Below are positions 21,486 to 30,667 of a DNA stretch of 64,000 bases, piece after piece. Source of the stretch: Mycolicibacterium mengxianglii (lineage in GTDB: Bacteria; Actinomycetota; Actinomycetes; Mycobacteriales; Mycobacteriaceae); assembly GCF_015710575.1 (NCBI RefSeq), contig NZ_CP065373.1, positions 3,534,001 through 3,598,000 of the forward strand, written 5' to 3'. The number at the start of each line of letters is the position of its first letter. Positions within the stretch are counted from its first letter, which is position 1. Position numbers and translations under genes: made by a program. Under the pieces are notes generated by a model. It was not told the origin of the DNA, made no database searches, and was given only the letters and a program-made list of their open reading frames with translations.

Positions 21486-22616
21486 TCATCCCGCCTCAAA
21501 CCCCTGCAGATGCGCTCCGACGGTGGAGATCACTTCGGCGAGGCTGCGCTCCACCCCACCGCCGAGGCCGGGGAAGTTGATGAAGCCGTGGATCATCCCT
21601 CCCATCTGCAGGTGTGTCACCGAAACCCCCGCCTGCACCAGCGCCTCGGCATACTGCTCGCCCTCGTCACGCAGCGGGTCGTAACCGGCGGTGATCACAA
21701 TGGCCGGCGGCAGACCGGACAGGTCTCGGGCCAGCAACGGGGACACCCGCGGGTCGGTGCCTGCCAGGCCCGAGCCCTCGACGTAGAGGCGCGCGAAGGT
21801 GTCCATATCAGCGCCGGTGAGCAGGTAACCGGCCGCGAAAAGTGTCCGTGAGCGGGTCTGGGCCGTCATCACGGTGACCGGGTAGATCAGCAGTTGCAGG
21901 CACGGCTGAGCCAGCGGGCGGTTACGGGCCTGGTCGCGGGCCCAATGCGTCACCACCGCGGTCAGCGCGCCCCCCGCGCTGTCCCCGCCGACCACGATCC
22001 GGTCCGCGCACACGCCCAGGTCGGCAGCGTGGGTGACGAGCCACTCATAGGCCGCGCAGCAATCCTCGACCGCCGCGGGCGCCTTGTGCTGGGGAGCCAG
22101 CCGGTAGTCGACGGAGAAGACGTCGACACCAAGATCGCGGCAGAGACGCCGGCACAGCGCGTCGTAACAATCGAGGTCTCCCACCACGAACCCGCCACCG
22201 TGGAAGTACACCAGGGCCGGCACCGCGCCGACAGCAGCCGGGTCGCTGCGATAGCGGCGGATCCCCAGCGGCCCGGCGGGGCCCGGTGCCGACAGGTTCT
22301 CGACCTCGACCGGCGCGCCCGGCCCGCCCAGGCCGATGCAGGTGTCACGCATGCCGGCACGACTCTTCGCGACATCGACGGCGTCACCGGACCCGGTCAA
22401 CATGCCCGTCACCCCAGTGCGGCGAAGCAGGGTCAGGAACAGCTGCAGCGTCGGATCCAGCGGGTTGCCGTCGACGACGATCGGCCGACGGCCCGAGAGA
22501 AGCACCGCGAGCCGGGCGGGCAGCACCGTCAGTACCTTGCCGACGAGCCTGATGGCCCTCGGCGCTTCCCGGGCCAACGGTCGCCGGCCACCCATACGCG
22601 CGATCACGTCTGTCAT
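21486..22616 (-). CDS. lipN: LipN-like alpha/beta hydrolase (hormone-sensitive lipase family)
   Basis: This is a predicted esterase/lipase. The oxyanion motif HGGGFVVGD, nucleophile elbow GGDSAGG, the acid in AGYDPLRDEGEQYAE and the late HGFINFPGLGGG define a complete triad. ATG 22616 (MTDVIARMGGRRPL) gives a 376-residue protein; an in-frame ATG at 22655 would add 13 residues, so the start is uncertain. The position between the DsbA gene and the divergent aldo/keto reductase matches lipN (Rv2970c) in M. tuberculosis, though sequence divergence looks substantial. Substrate is unknown. Confidence 0.85.
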   Translation of the reverse strand: MTDVIARMGGRRPLAREAPRAIRLVGKVLTVLPARLAVLLSGRRPIVVDGNPLDPTLQLFLTLLRRTGVTGMLTGSGDAVDVAKSRAGMRDTCIGLGGPGAPVEVENLSAPGPAGPLGIRRYRSDPAAVGAVPALVYFHGGGFVVGDLDCYDALCRRLCRDLGVDVFSVDYRLAPQHKAPAAVEDCCAAYEWLVTHAADLGVCADRIVVGGDSAGGALTAVVTHWARDQARNRPLAQPCLQLLIYPVTVMTAQTRSRTLFAAGYLLTGADMDTFARLYVEGSGLAGTDPRVSPLLARDLSGLPPAIVITAGYDPLRDEGEQYAEALVQAGVSVTHLQMGGMIHGFINFPGLGGGVERSLAEVISTVGAHLQGFEAG

Positions 22617-22690
22617 GGTGCCAATTCCATTCCGAGGAGGAGTTTCGCGGATCATCGATTCGAGGCCACACCTCGAGCGTTGATTAGGTC

Positions 22691-22702
22691 AGTTATGCAA
22701 CT
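22691..22702. promoter_or_regulatory. Possible operator in the lipN / aldo-keto reductase divergent region
   Basis: AGTTATGCAACT is a short dyad (AGTT/AACT arms around ATGC) flanked by TTAGGTC and TAGGTAA. It sits centrally in the 251-bp divergent intergenic region. It resembles MarR-type sites. Identified by eye only, without a promoter match. Confidence 0.3.
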
Positions 22703-22867
22703 AGGTAATATCGTGAGCGCGCAATCGGTGAATCCCGACCGAATTGTCGAGGAACGGCGAAGTATCGACACACCGCGCACTGCGCAGAAATGTCATCGAT
22801 CGTGGCCGTGAACGACAAGCGACCGGGGACCCGATCCGCGAGATTCTGACTTCAAAAGGTAGGTGAG

Positions 22868-23716
22868 ATGACGTTGACCAGCCAGCCGGGCGCCACTGTT
22901 CCATCGATCGGGCTCAATGACGACAACACGATGCCGGTACTCGGCCTCGGTGTCGGCGAACTCTCGGAGGCCGACGCCGAGCGTGCCGTATCCACGGCGC
23001 TGGAGATCGGCTACCGGTCCATCGACACCGCTGCCGCCTACGGCAACGAGGCCGCCGTGGGTCGCGCGATCGCCGCATCCGGCATCCCTCGTGCCGAGAT
23101 CTTCGTCACCACCAAGTTGGCCGTGGCCGACCAGGGTTTCCAGTCCTCGCAGGACGCGGTGAAGGCCAGCCTCGAGCGTCTCGGCCTGGACTACCTGGAC
23201 CTGTACCTCATCCACTGGCCGGCAGCCGAACACGGCAAATATGTGGACAGCTTCGGCGGCATGATGCGTTGTCAGGCCGACGGGTTGATCAAGTCGATCG
23301 GTGTCAGCAACTTCAACGCCGAGCACCTGTCCAACATCATGAGCCTCGCGTTCTTCGTGCCTGCGGTGAATCAGATCGAGCTGCACCCGCTGCTCAACCA
23401 GGCCGAACTGCGCGCCATCCATGCCGAACACGGCATCGTCACCGAGGCCTACAGCCCCCTGGGGGTCGGCAAGTTGCTGCAGAACCCGGCGGTGGCCACC
23501 ATCGCCGCGTCGTACGACAAGACCCCCGCCCAGGTCCTGCTCCGCTGGAATCTGCAGCTGGGCAACGTGGTGATTCCGCGCTCGTCGTCGCCCGAACGTC
23601 TCGCCGAGAATCTCGACGTGTTCGGTTTCGAACTCAGCACCGACGACATGGACACGTTGAACGGACTCGACGAGGGCACCCGGTTCCGTCCCGACCCGGA
23701 GACCTACACCGGCTGA
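22868..23716 (+). CDS. Aldo/keto reductase (Rv2971-like)
   Basis: This is an NADPH-dependent carbonyl reductase of the AKR5-like group. The 282-residue protein has the AKR tetrad: Asp and Tyr in [17 protein letters not shown], Lys in [12 protein letters not shown] and His in [24 protein letters not shown] and the C-terminal [17 protein letters not shown] (cofactor phosphate binding) complete the family signatures. ATG 22868 has AAAGGTAGGTGAG upstream. A strong hairpin terminator follows 26 bp after the stop. The physiological substrate is not evident; detoxification of dicarbonyls is the usual proposal. Confidence 0.95.
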   Translation: MTLTSQPGATVPSIGLNDDNTMPVLGLGVGELSEADAERAVSTALEIGYRSIDTAAAYGNEAAVGRAIAASGIPRAEIFVTTKLAVADQGFQSSQDAVKASLERLGLDYLDLYLIHWPAAEHGKYVDSFGGMMRCQADGLIKSIGVSNFNAEHLSNIMSLAFFVPAVNQIELHPLLNQAELRAIHAEHGIVTEAYSPLGVGKLLQNPAVATIAASYDKTPAQVLLRWNLQLGNVVIPRSSSPERLAENLDVFGFELSTDDMDTLNGLDEGTRFRPDPETYTG

Positions 23717-23742
23717 CAGCCCACGACACATTCGTCTATCGA

Positions 23743-23786
23743 AAAATGCCGACTCCGGAAACAGTTAAATCCGGAGTCGGCATTTT
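23743..23786. terminator. Bidirectional terminator between the AKR and HNH genes
   Basis: Perfect 17-bp arms (left 23743-23759, right 23770-23786) surround a 10-nt loop. The arms end in AAAA/TTTT, so both strands present a hairpin followed by a short U-run. It separates two convergent genes. Confidence 0.9.
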
Positions 23787-23828
23787 CGAATTCGCGAACG
23801 GAGTGCACACCGCCCGAATCCCAGGCGG

Positions 23829-24548
23829 TCAGCCCACTCCAGCAACGGGGCATGTTGCCGCTGCATCCCGTAGCGCGGGCACCGACGGCGCGTCAACCGG
23901 CAGTCCATAACCTCGCATCACCGCGATGAACTGTATTGCGTACTGGCAATGGAATGCACCGTTGGGCGGCATCCACAGTGCGGGCTCCGCGTCGCCCTTG
24001 GCCTGATTCGCCGGCCCGTCCACCGCCACGAGGTTGGCGGGATCATTGGCGAACCGGACCCGCAGCTCGTCGGTCCAGTTGCGCGCCCCCTGATCCCACG
24101 CGTAGGCCAGCGGCACGATGTGCTCGATCTGGACGGCGGCGCCGGTCTGGTTGCCCCGCACGAACGAGATGGTCTTGCTCGTATAAGGATCACGAAGAGT
24201 GCCGGTCGCGACCGCAGTCGGGCAACGGCTGATGGCAACGTAGGTCTTCTCGATCAGGTCCCGATCGAGAATGTCGTTGCGGGTGTCGCAGCCGTTGTGT
24301 CCACCGGGGGCGTCATTGTCATCGGTCCACGCGTCCCCGAACGCGGCCCGGCGATAGTCGTGGCTGCGGACCCGGGCGGGCACCTGGACCACCCCCGCGA
24401 GCACGTCAACACCCGGCGCCACGCTGGGGATGTCCGCCTCGGCGACAAACGATCCGTGGCGCTCCTCGGCATCGGAGATCGTCTGGTAGCTGACGAATAC
24501 CGACAGGGCGGCCACCACCGCCAACCACACCAGCGTCGACCGTTTCAC
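23829..24548 (-). CDS. Exported HNH-type (DUF1524-like) protein, Rv2972c-like
   Basis: The 239-residue protein begins with a short signal or anchor helix (MKRSTLVWLAVVAALSVFV). Its mature region contains YRRAAFGDAWTD, QIEHIVPLAYAWDQGA and NLVAVDGPANQAKGD, the His/Asn pattern of HNH nucleases of the DUF1524 type. That predicts a metal-dependent nuclease in the periplasm or outside the cell. GTG 24548 overlaps the recG stop as GTGA, so it is translationally coupled to recG despite the opposite cellular location. The nuclease assignment is from motif only; catalytic competence is unproven. Confidence 0.75.
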   Translation of the reverse strand: MKRSTLVWLAVVAALSVFVSYQTISDAEERHGSFVAEADIPSVAPGVDVLAGVVQVPARVRSHDYRRAAFGDAWTDDNDAPGGHNGCDTRNDILDRDLIEKTYVAISRCPTAVATGTLRDPYTSKTISFVRGNQTGAAVQIEHIVPLAYAWDQGARNWTDELRVRFANDPANLVAVDGPANQAKGDAEPALWMPPNGAFHCQYAIQFIAVMRGYGLPVDAPSVPALRDAAATCPVAGVG

Positions 24549-26755
24549 GACTTGTCCAGGTACTCGACGCGGTCGGTGTTGGTGAAAGTCGCGGCGAGAA
24601 AGGCCAATTCCGGGTCATCCGGGATCTGAGGATAGGTCGCCACGCACAGTGTCCGGGCATCCTCGATGATCTGGCGGTGTTCGGCCAAGGACAGGAACCG
24701 CAAGCTGATGGCCCGACCGGACTGGTGTCTGCCCAGCACATCGCCTTCCCGACGCTCGGCGAGGTCCAGATCGGCCAGCTCGAACCCGTCGAGCGTCGAG
24801 GCGACGGCATTCAACCGGCGACCCGCGTTGGACAGCTCGGGCCGCTGAGACACCAGCAGGCACAGACTCGGATGCTTGCCACGACCGATGCGGCCACGCA
24901 GCTGGTGCAGCTGGCTGATACCGAACCGGTCGGCGTCCACCACCACCATCACCGTCGAGTTCGGCACATCCACACCGACCTCGATGACGGTGGTGGAGAC
25001 CAGGACGTCGATCTCTCCCACCCGGAACGCGTTCATCACCGCGTCCTTGTCCTCGGGCGCCAGCCGACCGTGCATCAGGCCCAGCCGCAAACCTTGGAGG
25101 GGGCCGTGTTTCAGATGTTCGAACAAGGTGGTGACGGGGATCGCCCGCGGCCCGGACTCGTCGTCCTTCGCGGCATCTGATTCCTTGTCGTCGATGCGGG
25201 AGGCGACGACATAAGCCTGCCTGCCCTGCCGCACCTCTTCGACGATGCGTTGCCACACCCGGTCCAGCCACTTCGGCTTGTCCGCGACATAGACCGTGTT
25301 GGTGGCGATGGGCTGGCGTCCCCGCGGCAGTTCGCGCAAGGTGGAGGTCTCCAGATCCCCGTACACGGTCAACGCGACGGTCCGCGGAATCGGGGTCGCC
25401 GTCATCACCAGCAGATGGGGAGTCATCCCGGCTGGAGCCTTGGCCCGCAACCGATCCCGTTGCTCGACGCCGAACCGGTGCTGCTCGTCGACCACCACCA
25501 TGCCGAGGCGATCGAACTCCACCGCATCCTCCAGCAGGGCGTGGGTACCGATCACGATGCCGGCCTCGCCCGCGGCGACCTCCTCGCGGACGCCCCGTTT
25601 GCGCGCCGCGGACAGAGATCCGGTCAGCAGCGCCACCCGGGTACCCGCGTCGTCACCGCCCAGCTCACCCGCCGTCGCCAGCGGGCCCAGCACCTCGCGG
25701 ATCGCCCTGGCATGTTGGGTGGCAAGCACTTCGGTGGGTGCCAGCAGCGCACACTGGTAGCCCGCATCGATCATCTGCAACATCGCCAGAACCGACACGA
25801 TGGTCTTGCCGGAGCCCACCTCGCCCTGCAGCATGCGGTTCATCGGCCGACTGGCTGCCAAGTCGTCGGAGATGTCGCTGAGCACCTCGATCTGGCCCGC
25901 GGTCAGCTGGAACGGCAACCGGTCGAGCATCCGGTCGCGCAGCCCGCCCGCAGTCGGGGGTGCGGGCGGCCCCGACTGGCCGAGTTCGCTGTGGCGGCGC
26001 ACGGCCAGAGCCCACTGCAGGCCGACGGCTTCGTCGAAACGCAGCCGCTCGATGGCCCGCTCTCGCTCCTCGGCGTTCTCCGACAGGTGGACCGCCCGCA
26101 AGGCCTCGTCTTCGGACATCAGATTATGAAGTCGCACAAAGCTTTCCGGGAACGGATCGGCGATGGGGTCGAGCACGCCGAACACCTGCCGGATGCAGGC
26201 GTAGATGTCCCAGCTCTGCATTTTGGCGCTGGCCGGGTAGATCGGGAAGAAGTCGCGCTCGAAGACCGACAGGTCCACCTCCCCGTCATCATCCTTGGAG
26301 GCAAGGGCTTTCAAGTTCGCGCTCCCCCGAAGCCGACCGGTGGGCGCGTTGAGAACCAGATGCGCCGGATGTGTCAGCTGCATGTTGTTCCGGAAGTAGC
26401 CGACCTCACCGGAGATCATGACCCGGACGCCCTCGACCAGACTCTTCTTCAGATACTTGGCATTGAAAAAGGTGGCGGTGACGGGCCGGTCTGTCAGCGT
26501 GACCACCAGGTACTCCCGTTTGGGCGTGCGGTTGGCCCACCGCAGGTCCGCTTTCTTGATGGTGTCGACGAACGTGACGTGTTCGCCGGCTTCCGGAGGC
26601 TCAGCATCCTCGCCCAACACCGAGGCGCCCTTGCTGTATTTGCGGGGATAGTGACGCAGCAGGTCGTTCACCGTCCGGATACCGAACACCTCATCGAGTT
26701 TGGCCGCGGCCTTCTTGCCGACGATGAAGTCCAGCGGGTCACCCAGTTGGGCCAT
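24545..26755 (-). CDS. recG: ATP-dependent DNA helicase RecG
   Basis: RecG remodels stalled forks and Holliday junctions. The 736-residue protein carries the N-terminal wedge/OB domain (residues about 50-180), helicase motif I LQGEVGSGKTIVSVLAML, motif II DEQHRFGVEQRD, motif III VMTATPIPRT, and motif VI HQLRGRIGRGKHPS. The C-terminal segment EYLDKS closes the chain. It begins one base after the DAK-domain gene ends (TGA-G-ATG), so the three genes fakA-like, recG and HNH probably form one operon. Confidence 0.97.
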   Translation of the reverse strand: MAQLGDPLDFIVGKKAAAKLDEVFGIRTVNDLLRHYPRKYSKGASVLGEDAEPPEAGEHVTFVDTIKKADLRWANRTPKREYLVVTLTDRPVTATFFNAKYLKKSLVEGVRVMISGEVGYFRNNMQLTHPAHLVLNAPTGRLRGSANLKALASKDDDGEVDLSVFERDFFPIYPASAKMQSWDIYACIRQVFGVLDPIADPFPESFVRLHNLMSEDEALRAVHLSENAEERERAIERLRFDEAVGLQWALAVRRHSELGQSGPPAPPTAGGLRDRMLDRLPFQLTAGQIEVLSDISDDLAASRPMNRMLQGEVGSGKTIVSVLAMLQMIDAGYQCALLAPTEVLATQHARAIREVLGPLATAGELGGDDAGTRVALLTGSLSAARKRGVREEVAAGEAGIVIGTHALLEDAVEFDRLGMVVVDEQHRFGVEQRDRLRAKAPAGMTPHLLVMTATPIPRTVALTVYGDLETSTLRELPRGRQPIATNTVYVADKPKWLDRVWQRIVEEVRQGRQAYVVASRIDDKESDAAKDDESGPRAIPVTTLFEHLKHGPLQGLRLGLMHGRLAPEDKDAVMNAFRVGEIDVLVSTTVIEVGVDVPNSTVMVVVDADRFGISQLHQLRGRIGRGKHPSLCLLVSQRPELSNAGRRLNAVASTLDGFELADLDLAERREGDVLGRHQSGRAISLRFLSLAEHRQIIEDARTLCVATYPQIPDDPELAFLAATFTNTDRVEYLDKS

Positions 26756-26756
26756 C

Positions 26757-28391
26757 TCACTCCACCCCGATGATCAGGACATCCCCGGCATGGCCGGTCT
26801 GATAACTGACCAGTTCGGTGCCGGGGTGGTGTCGGTGCACGTGCGCGGCCAGCGTCGTTCCGATGGCCGGATCACCCCCCGCGCCGAGCAGCACCGTCAC
26901 CAATTCGCCGCCGATACCCAGCATCAGGTCGATCAACCCGCGGGCCGCCGCGGTGATGTCATGTCGGACCACCAGCACCTCGCCCCCGACCAGACCCAGG
27001 CCGTCGCCGAGCCGGCACGGACCCGCCCAGGTCAGCGCGTCCTCACCGGCCACCCGCACCGAGCCGTACCGGGTCGCCCCGGCCGCCGCGCCCATGGTGT
27101 AGCCGTCGTCGACAGCACGTCGGCCCGGATCGTGCACCGCCAACGCGGCCAGTCCGTGCACCATCGACGTGGTGGGCACCGGAACGACGTCGACGCCCCG
27201 GCCGATGGCCGCGGTACACCCGGCGACGAGTTCCTCCGCCGCCACGTAGCCGTTGGGCAGCACCATCACCTGGGCTGCGCCGGTGTCGACCACCGCCTGC
27301 ACCAACTGTTGGGCACTGACCGCTACCCCGAGGGTCGGGGCGGCACGCAGTACCGCGGCGCCCTCCCCGGCGAAGAGTTCTTCGGCACCGTCGCCGTCGA
27401 CGACGGCCAACACTGCCCGCTCGATGTTGAATCCACCGGGCACGGTCCTGGCATCCCCGGAGCTGAGGGCCGAGATCTGGATTCGCTGCGGTATGCCGTA
27501 CACCAGGCCGGCCTCGACTGCGGCACCCGCGTCGTCGGCGTGCACGTGCACGGAGACACCCCCGTCGGCCACCGCGATCGCCACCGAGTCCCCCAGCGAT
27601 TCCAGCTGCGGGCGCAGCTGGTCGGCGGTTCCGGGCGCGCAGCCCGTCAGCAGATACATCACCTCGAACTGGGGTGCCGGCGCACGGGCGGCGGGCACGG
27701 CCGGCCCGGCGCCGCGCGGCCGGTAGACCGGGCGCTCCGGCGGGCGTCCGCCGAGAGTCGTGTGCAAGGCGTCCAGCAGCACCAGGAACCCGCGCCCTCC
27801 CGAATCGACCACGCCGGCCTGGGCAAGGACCGGCAGTTGCTCCGGGGTCTTGTCCAAGGCGACCAGCGCCGCATCCCCGGCTGCGGCCACCGCGGCACCG
27901 AGGTCAGCTCCGGCTGCGCCGGCATGTTCTGCTGCCGCCGTGGCCGCCTGCAGCACCGACACGATGGTTCCGGGCACCACATCGCCACCCAGTGAGGACA
28001 CCACCAGTCCCAGCGCATGGCGCAGTGCCACCGCCAGCAGCGGGGCATCGATCTCGAGCAGCGGGCCACCGGTGTCCGCCTCCGCGGCGGCAGTGACGTC
28101 GGCCAGACCGCGCAGGATCTGCGACAGGATCATTCCCGAATTGCCGCGGGCCCCGTGGACCGCACCACGGGCCAGACAGGCGGCGATCTCGGCCGGGCCG
28201 GTGGCTCCGTCGGGTCCGGTGGCCTCGGCCAGCGCCGAGCGCATGGTGAACAGCATGTTGGTGCCGGTGTCGGCATCGGCCACCGGGAAGACGTTGAGGC
28301 TGTTGATCTCGTCGGTATGCGCGCTCAGGTCTCCCACGGCGGTATGTGCCCACGACAGCAGCGCGGCACCGTCGAGCCGACGATCCGCCAT
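26757..28391 (-). CDS. DAK-domain protein, fatty-acid kinase FakA-like
   Basis: FakA-type proteins phosphorylate fatty acids held by a DegV/FakB partner. The protein is about 544 residues: an N-terminal DhaL domain with the Asp-rich motif NVFPVADADTGTNMLFT, SGMILSQILRGL and the loop VDSGGRGFLVLLDALH, followed by a C-terminal domain (about 190-544). ATG 28391 follows AGGGAGG and is preferred over GTG 28409. In M. tuberculosis this gene is represented by two adjacent reading frames (Rv2974c and Rv2975c), so this intact copy shows the ancestral form. No FakB gene is next to it. The kinase role is inferred from family. Confidence 0.85.
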   Translation of the reverse strand: MADRRLDGAALLSWAHTAVGDLSAHTDEINSLNVFPVADADTGTNMLFTMRSALAEATGPDGATGPAEIAACLARGAVHGARGNSGMILSQILRGLADVTAAAEADTGGPLLEIDAPLLAVALRHALGLVVSSLGGDVVPGTIVSVLQAATAAAEHAGAAGADLGAAVAAAGDAALVALDKTPEQLPVLAQAGVVDSGGRGFLVLLDALHTTLGGRPPERPVYRPRGAGPAVPAARAPAPQFEVMYLLTGCAPGTADQLRPQLESLGDSVAIAVADGGVSVHVHADDAGAAVEAGLVYGIPQRIQISALSSGDARTVPGGFNIERAVLAVVDGDGAEELFAGEGAAVLRAAPTLGVAVSAQQLVQAVVDTGAAQVMVLPNGYVAAEELVAGCTAAIGRGVDVVPVPTTSMVHGLAALAVHDPGRRAVDDGYTMGAAAGATRYGSVRVAGEDALTWAGPCRLGDGLGLVGGEVLVVRHDITAAARGLIDLMLGIGGELVTVLLGAGGDPAIGTTLAAHVHRHHPGTELVSYQTGHAGDVLIIGVE

Positions 28392-28498
28392 CCGTGCCTC
28401 CCTAGCCACCCGCTGTCGCGTGCGGGCGCTAGCCTAGTCAGTGCCACCGACGCGGTCGGTCGAACGCGGCGGGGTGTGGCGCGGGTGTGTACGGCGTT

Positions 28499-28527
28499 TT
28501 GGTGATCACCGCCCGCGTCGGTATTCT
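28499..28527 (+). promoter_or_regulatory. Predicted sigma-70-type promoter for rpmB
   Basis: TTGGTG at 28499-28504 and TATTCT at 28522-28527 are separated by exactly 17 bp, about 90 bp before the rpmB start and directed toward it, in the 228-bp region shared with the divergent DAK-domain gene. Confidence 0.5.
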
Positions 28528-28619
28528 GTTCAGGTTGTCGGGTCACCCATGCCGCGGTCTTGTGCCGCTGTGGTTGTTGACCCCCAGTACGGTCTCGATT
28601 CTTGGATGAGGAGTTCTAC

Positions 28620-28814
28620 ATGGCTGCCGTATGCGATATCTGCGGGAAAGGCCCCGGCTTCGGTAAGTCGGTGTCGCACTCCCATCGCCGGACCAGCCGT
28701 CGCTGGGATCCGAACATCCAGGTCGTGCACGCCGTGACCCGCCCGGGTGGCAACAAGCAGCGCGTCAATGCCTGCACCTCGTGCATCAAGGCCGGCAAGA
28801 TCGTTCGCGGCTGA
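28620..28814 (+). CDS. rpmB: Large-subunit ribosomal protein bL28, zinc-ribbon (C+) form
   Basis: The 64-residue bL28 starts at ATG 28620 with GAGGAG upstream; an in-frame start 18 bases earlier is less likely. It carries two CxxC pairs, Cys5/Cys8 (VCDICGKG) and Cys52/Cys55 (ACTSCIK), so it is the zinc-binding form. Mycobacteria usually keep a cysteine-free paralogue in a Zur-controlled cluster for zinc starvation, so this copy should be the zinc-replete one. It is monocistronic: its stop lies inside a hairpin shared with convergent ung. Confidence 0.95.
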   Translation: MAAVCDICGKGPGFGKSVSHSHRRTSRRWDPNIQVVHAVTRPGGNKQRVNACTSCIKAGKIVRG

Positions 28815-28823
28815 TTCAGCCGC
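28807..28823. terminator. Hairpin between convergent rpmB and ung
   Basis: GCGGCTGA-T-TCAGCCGC is a near-perfect dyad with 8-nt arms. The TGA stop of rpmB forms the inner end of the left arm and the right arm ends 4 bp before the ung stop. No U-run follows. It probably ends transcription from both sides. Confidence 0.6.
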
Positions 28824-28826
28824 AGC

Positions 28827-29507
28827 TCAGGGTAGGCGCCAGTCGATAGGCTCGGCGCCCATCCCTGTCAGCAGGGCGTTCGCGCGGCTGAACGGACGTG
28901 ATCCGAAGAAGCCCCGCGACGCCGACAACGGTGACGGGTGTGGTGATTCGATCGCCATGCACTGCGGCCCCAGCATCGGCTTCAACGTCGATGCGTCCCG
29001 CCCCCACAGGATTGCCACCAGTGGGGTGGGTCGCTGCACCAACGCCCGGATCGCGCATTCGGTGACCGCTTCCCAGCCCTTGCCACGGTGTGAGGCCGGG
29101 GCGCCGGGACGTACCGTGAGAACCCTGTTGAGCAGCATCACACCCTGCGTCGACCACGGGGTCAGGTCTCCGCACGACGGCTGCGGGTGCCCCAGGTCGG
29201 CGGTGTACTCGGTGAAGATGTTCTTCAGGCTGCGCGGTAGGGGCCGCACGTCCGGTGCCACCGAGAAGCTCAGTCCGATCGCATGACCCGGGGTCGGATA
29301 GGGGTCCTGTCCGACGATCAGCACCCGCACCGCATCGAACGGTGCCTCGAAGGCCCGCAAGACGTTCGGGCCGGGGGGCAGATATCCGTGGCCGTCAGCG
29401 ATCTCGCCGCGTAGGAACTCCCCCATCTGGGCGACCTGTTCGCTCACCGGCGCCAGCGCCCGCGCCCAACCGTCGTCAACGAGCTCGTTCAAAGGGCGCG
29501 CCGTCAC
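28827..29507 (-). CDS. ung: Uracil-DNA glycosylase
   Basis: Ung removes uracil from DNA in base-excision repair. From GTG 29507 it is 226 residues, with the water-activating motif [16 protein letters not shown], the [16 protein letters not shown] region, and the minor-groove loop [17 protein letters not shown]. The frame runs 11 codons further up, but [10 protein letters not shown] matches the known mycobacterial N-terminus. It lies 33 bp after thiL on the same strand and is convergent with rpmB. Confidence 0.97.
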   Translation of the reverse strand: MTARPLNELVDDGWARALAPVSEQVAQMGEFLRGEIADGHGYLPPGPNVLRAFEAPFDAVRVLIVGQDPYPTPGHAIGLSFSVAPDVRPLPRSLKNIFTEYTADLGHPQPSCGDLTPWSTQGVMLLNRVLTVRPGAPASHRGKGWEAVTECAIRALVQRPTPLVAILWGRDASTLKPMLGPQCMAIESPHPSPLSASRGFFGSRPFSRANALLTGMGAEPIDWRLP

Positions 29508-29540
29508 GCTGGACAACCTAGCAATCGCCTCCGAAAGCAC

Positions 29541-30497
29541 TCAGTAGGACTCCCAGCCCGCCGCGCCGGACCATTCGTGACCACCGAAAAGCACGCGCGC
29601 CGGGGTGCCCGCGTCCTTCTCCACCACCGAGCCGATCACCCGCCAGCCCGGGGGCACGTCCGCGGGGAAACACGCGACCAGCGCATGGTCCTCGCCACCG
29701 CCGAGCACCCAGTCCTTCGGGTCGGCTCCAACCTCCTCGGCCGGCGGCCACAGGATCGCCCACTCGGGTTTGAGCGCCTTCTCGGAGAGTTCGATGTCGA
29801 CCCCGGACAGCTGTGCGATGTGGCGCAGGTCGGCGACCAGACCGTCGGAGGTGTCGGTCATCGCCGTCGCTCCCGCCAGCGCCGCGACCCGGCCCTGGCC
29901 GTACGGCGGTACCGGGACCAGGTGCCGGTTGCGGAACTCGTCGAAGTCATCGACCCCCGCCGCCCACAGCGCGTAACCGGCCGCGGAGACGCCGAGATCC
30001 CCGACGACGGCCACGGCGGCTCCGGGCCGCGCCCCTGCCCGGGTGACGGGCTCGCGTCCGTCGAGGTCGCCGAAGACCGTCACCGACACCACCCAGTGCG
30101 GGCTGGACACCAGATCACCGCCGATGATCGGTGCTCCGGTGAGCCCGGCCTCGGACCACATTCCGTCCATCAGGTCTTCTGCTTGCTGCACCGGGGTGTC
30201 GGGAGGCGCCCCGAAGGCGACGACGAACCCGGTGACCCGGGCACCCATGGCTTCGATATCGGCTGCGTTCTGGGCGATTGCCTTGCGGCCGACGTCATGG
30301 GGTGCCGACCAGTCGAGGCGGAAGTGGCTGCCCTGCACCAGCATGTCGGTGGACACCACCACCCGCGCATCGGGAGTTGCCAGCACCGCGGCGTCATCGC
30401 CGGGACCCAGCAGGACACTTCCGGGGTACGACCGTCCGGCGGTCAGCCGGCCGATGACGCCGAACTCGCCCAGTTCACGCAAGGTCTTTCCACTCAC
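29541..30497 (-). CDS. thiL: Thiamine-monophosphate kinase
   Basis: ThiL phosphorylates thiamine monophosphate to the diphosphate cofactor. The 318-residue protein from GTG 30497 shows LLGPGDDAAVL, STDMLVQGSHFRLDW, KAIAQNAADIEAMGA, GGDLVSSPHW and DTSDGLVADLRH, the nucleotide- and Mg-binding loops of the family. A longer frame reaches 30644, but the GTG at 30497 follows GAGGGCGGGG and gives the family start. It is transcribed with ung downstream. No thiamine riboswitch is visible in the 170-bp region before it. Confidence 0.96.
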   Translation of the reverse strand: MSGKTLRELGEFGVIGRLTAGRSYPGSVLLGPGDDAAVLATPDARVVVSTDMLVQGSHFRLDWSAPHDVGRKAIAQNAADIEAMGARVTGFVVAFGAPPDTPVQQAEDLMDGMWSEAGLTGAPIIGGDLVSSPHWVVSVTVFGDLDGREPVTRAGARPGAAVAVVGDLGVSAAGYALWAAGVDDFDEFRNRHLVPVPPYGQGRVAALAGATAMTDTSDGLVADLRHIAQLSGVDIELSEKALKPEWAILWPPAEEVGADPKDWVLGGGEDHALVACFPADVPPGWRVIGSVVEKDAGTPARVLFGGHEWSGAAGWESY

Positions 30498-30667
30498 AGC
30501 TACCCCGCCCTCGGCTTGTTTCGGACCGCGCCCGGCGGCAACCGTGTGAGCTGTTGGCACAGGCGACCTGCGGTAGGTTGATTGCCTGTCGACGTGGCCA
30601 GCGGCGGGCACGCGCGACAGGACCGTCAGTGTAGGTGACGACAACTTCGAGGCAGGGAGATTACCGG

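Noticed and set aside
22695..22811. A 38-codon plus-strand frame (MQLGNIVSAQSV...) in the lipN/AKR gap
   Set aside because: No ribosome site, no conserved feature, and it lies over the probable promoter region.
30498..30667. Thiamine riboswitch before thiL
   Set aside because: I looked for the conserved TPP core (CUGAGA and the ACCUGA-type elements) in the 170-bp region and did not see it.
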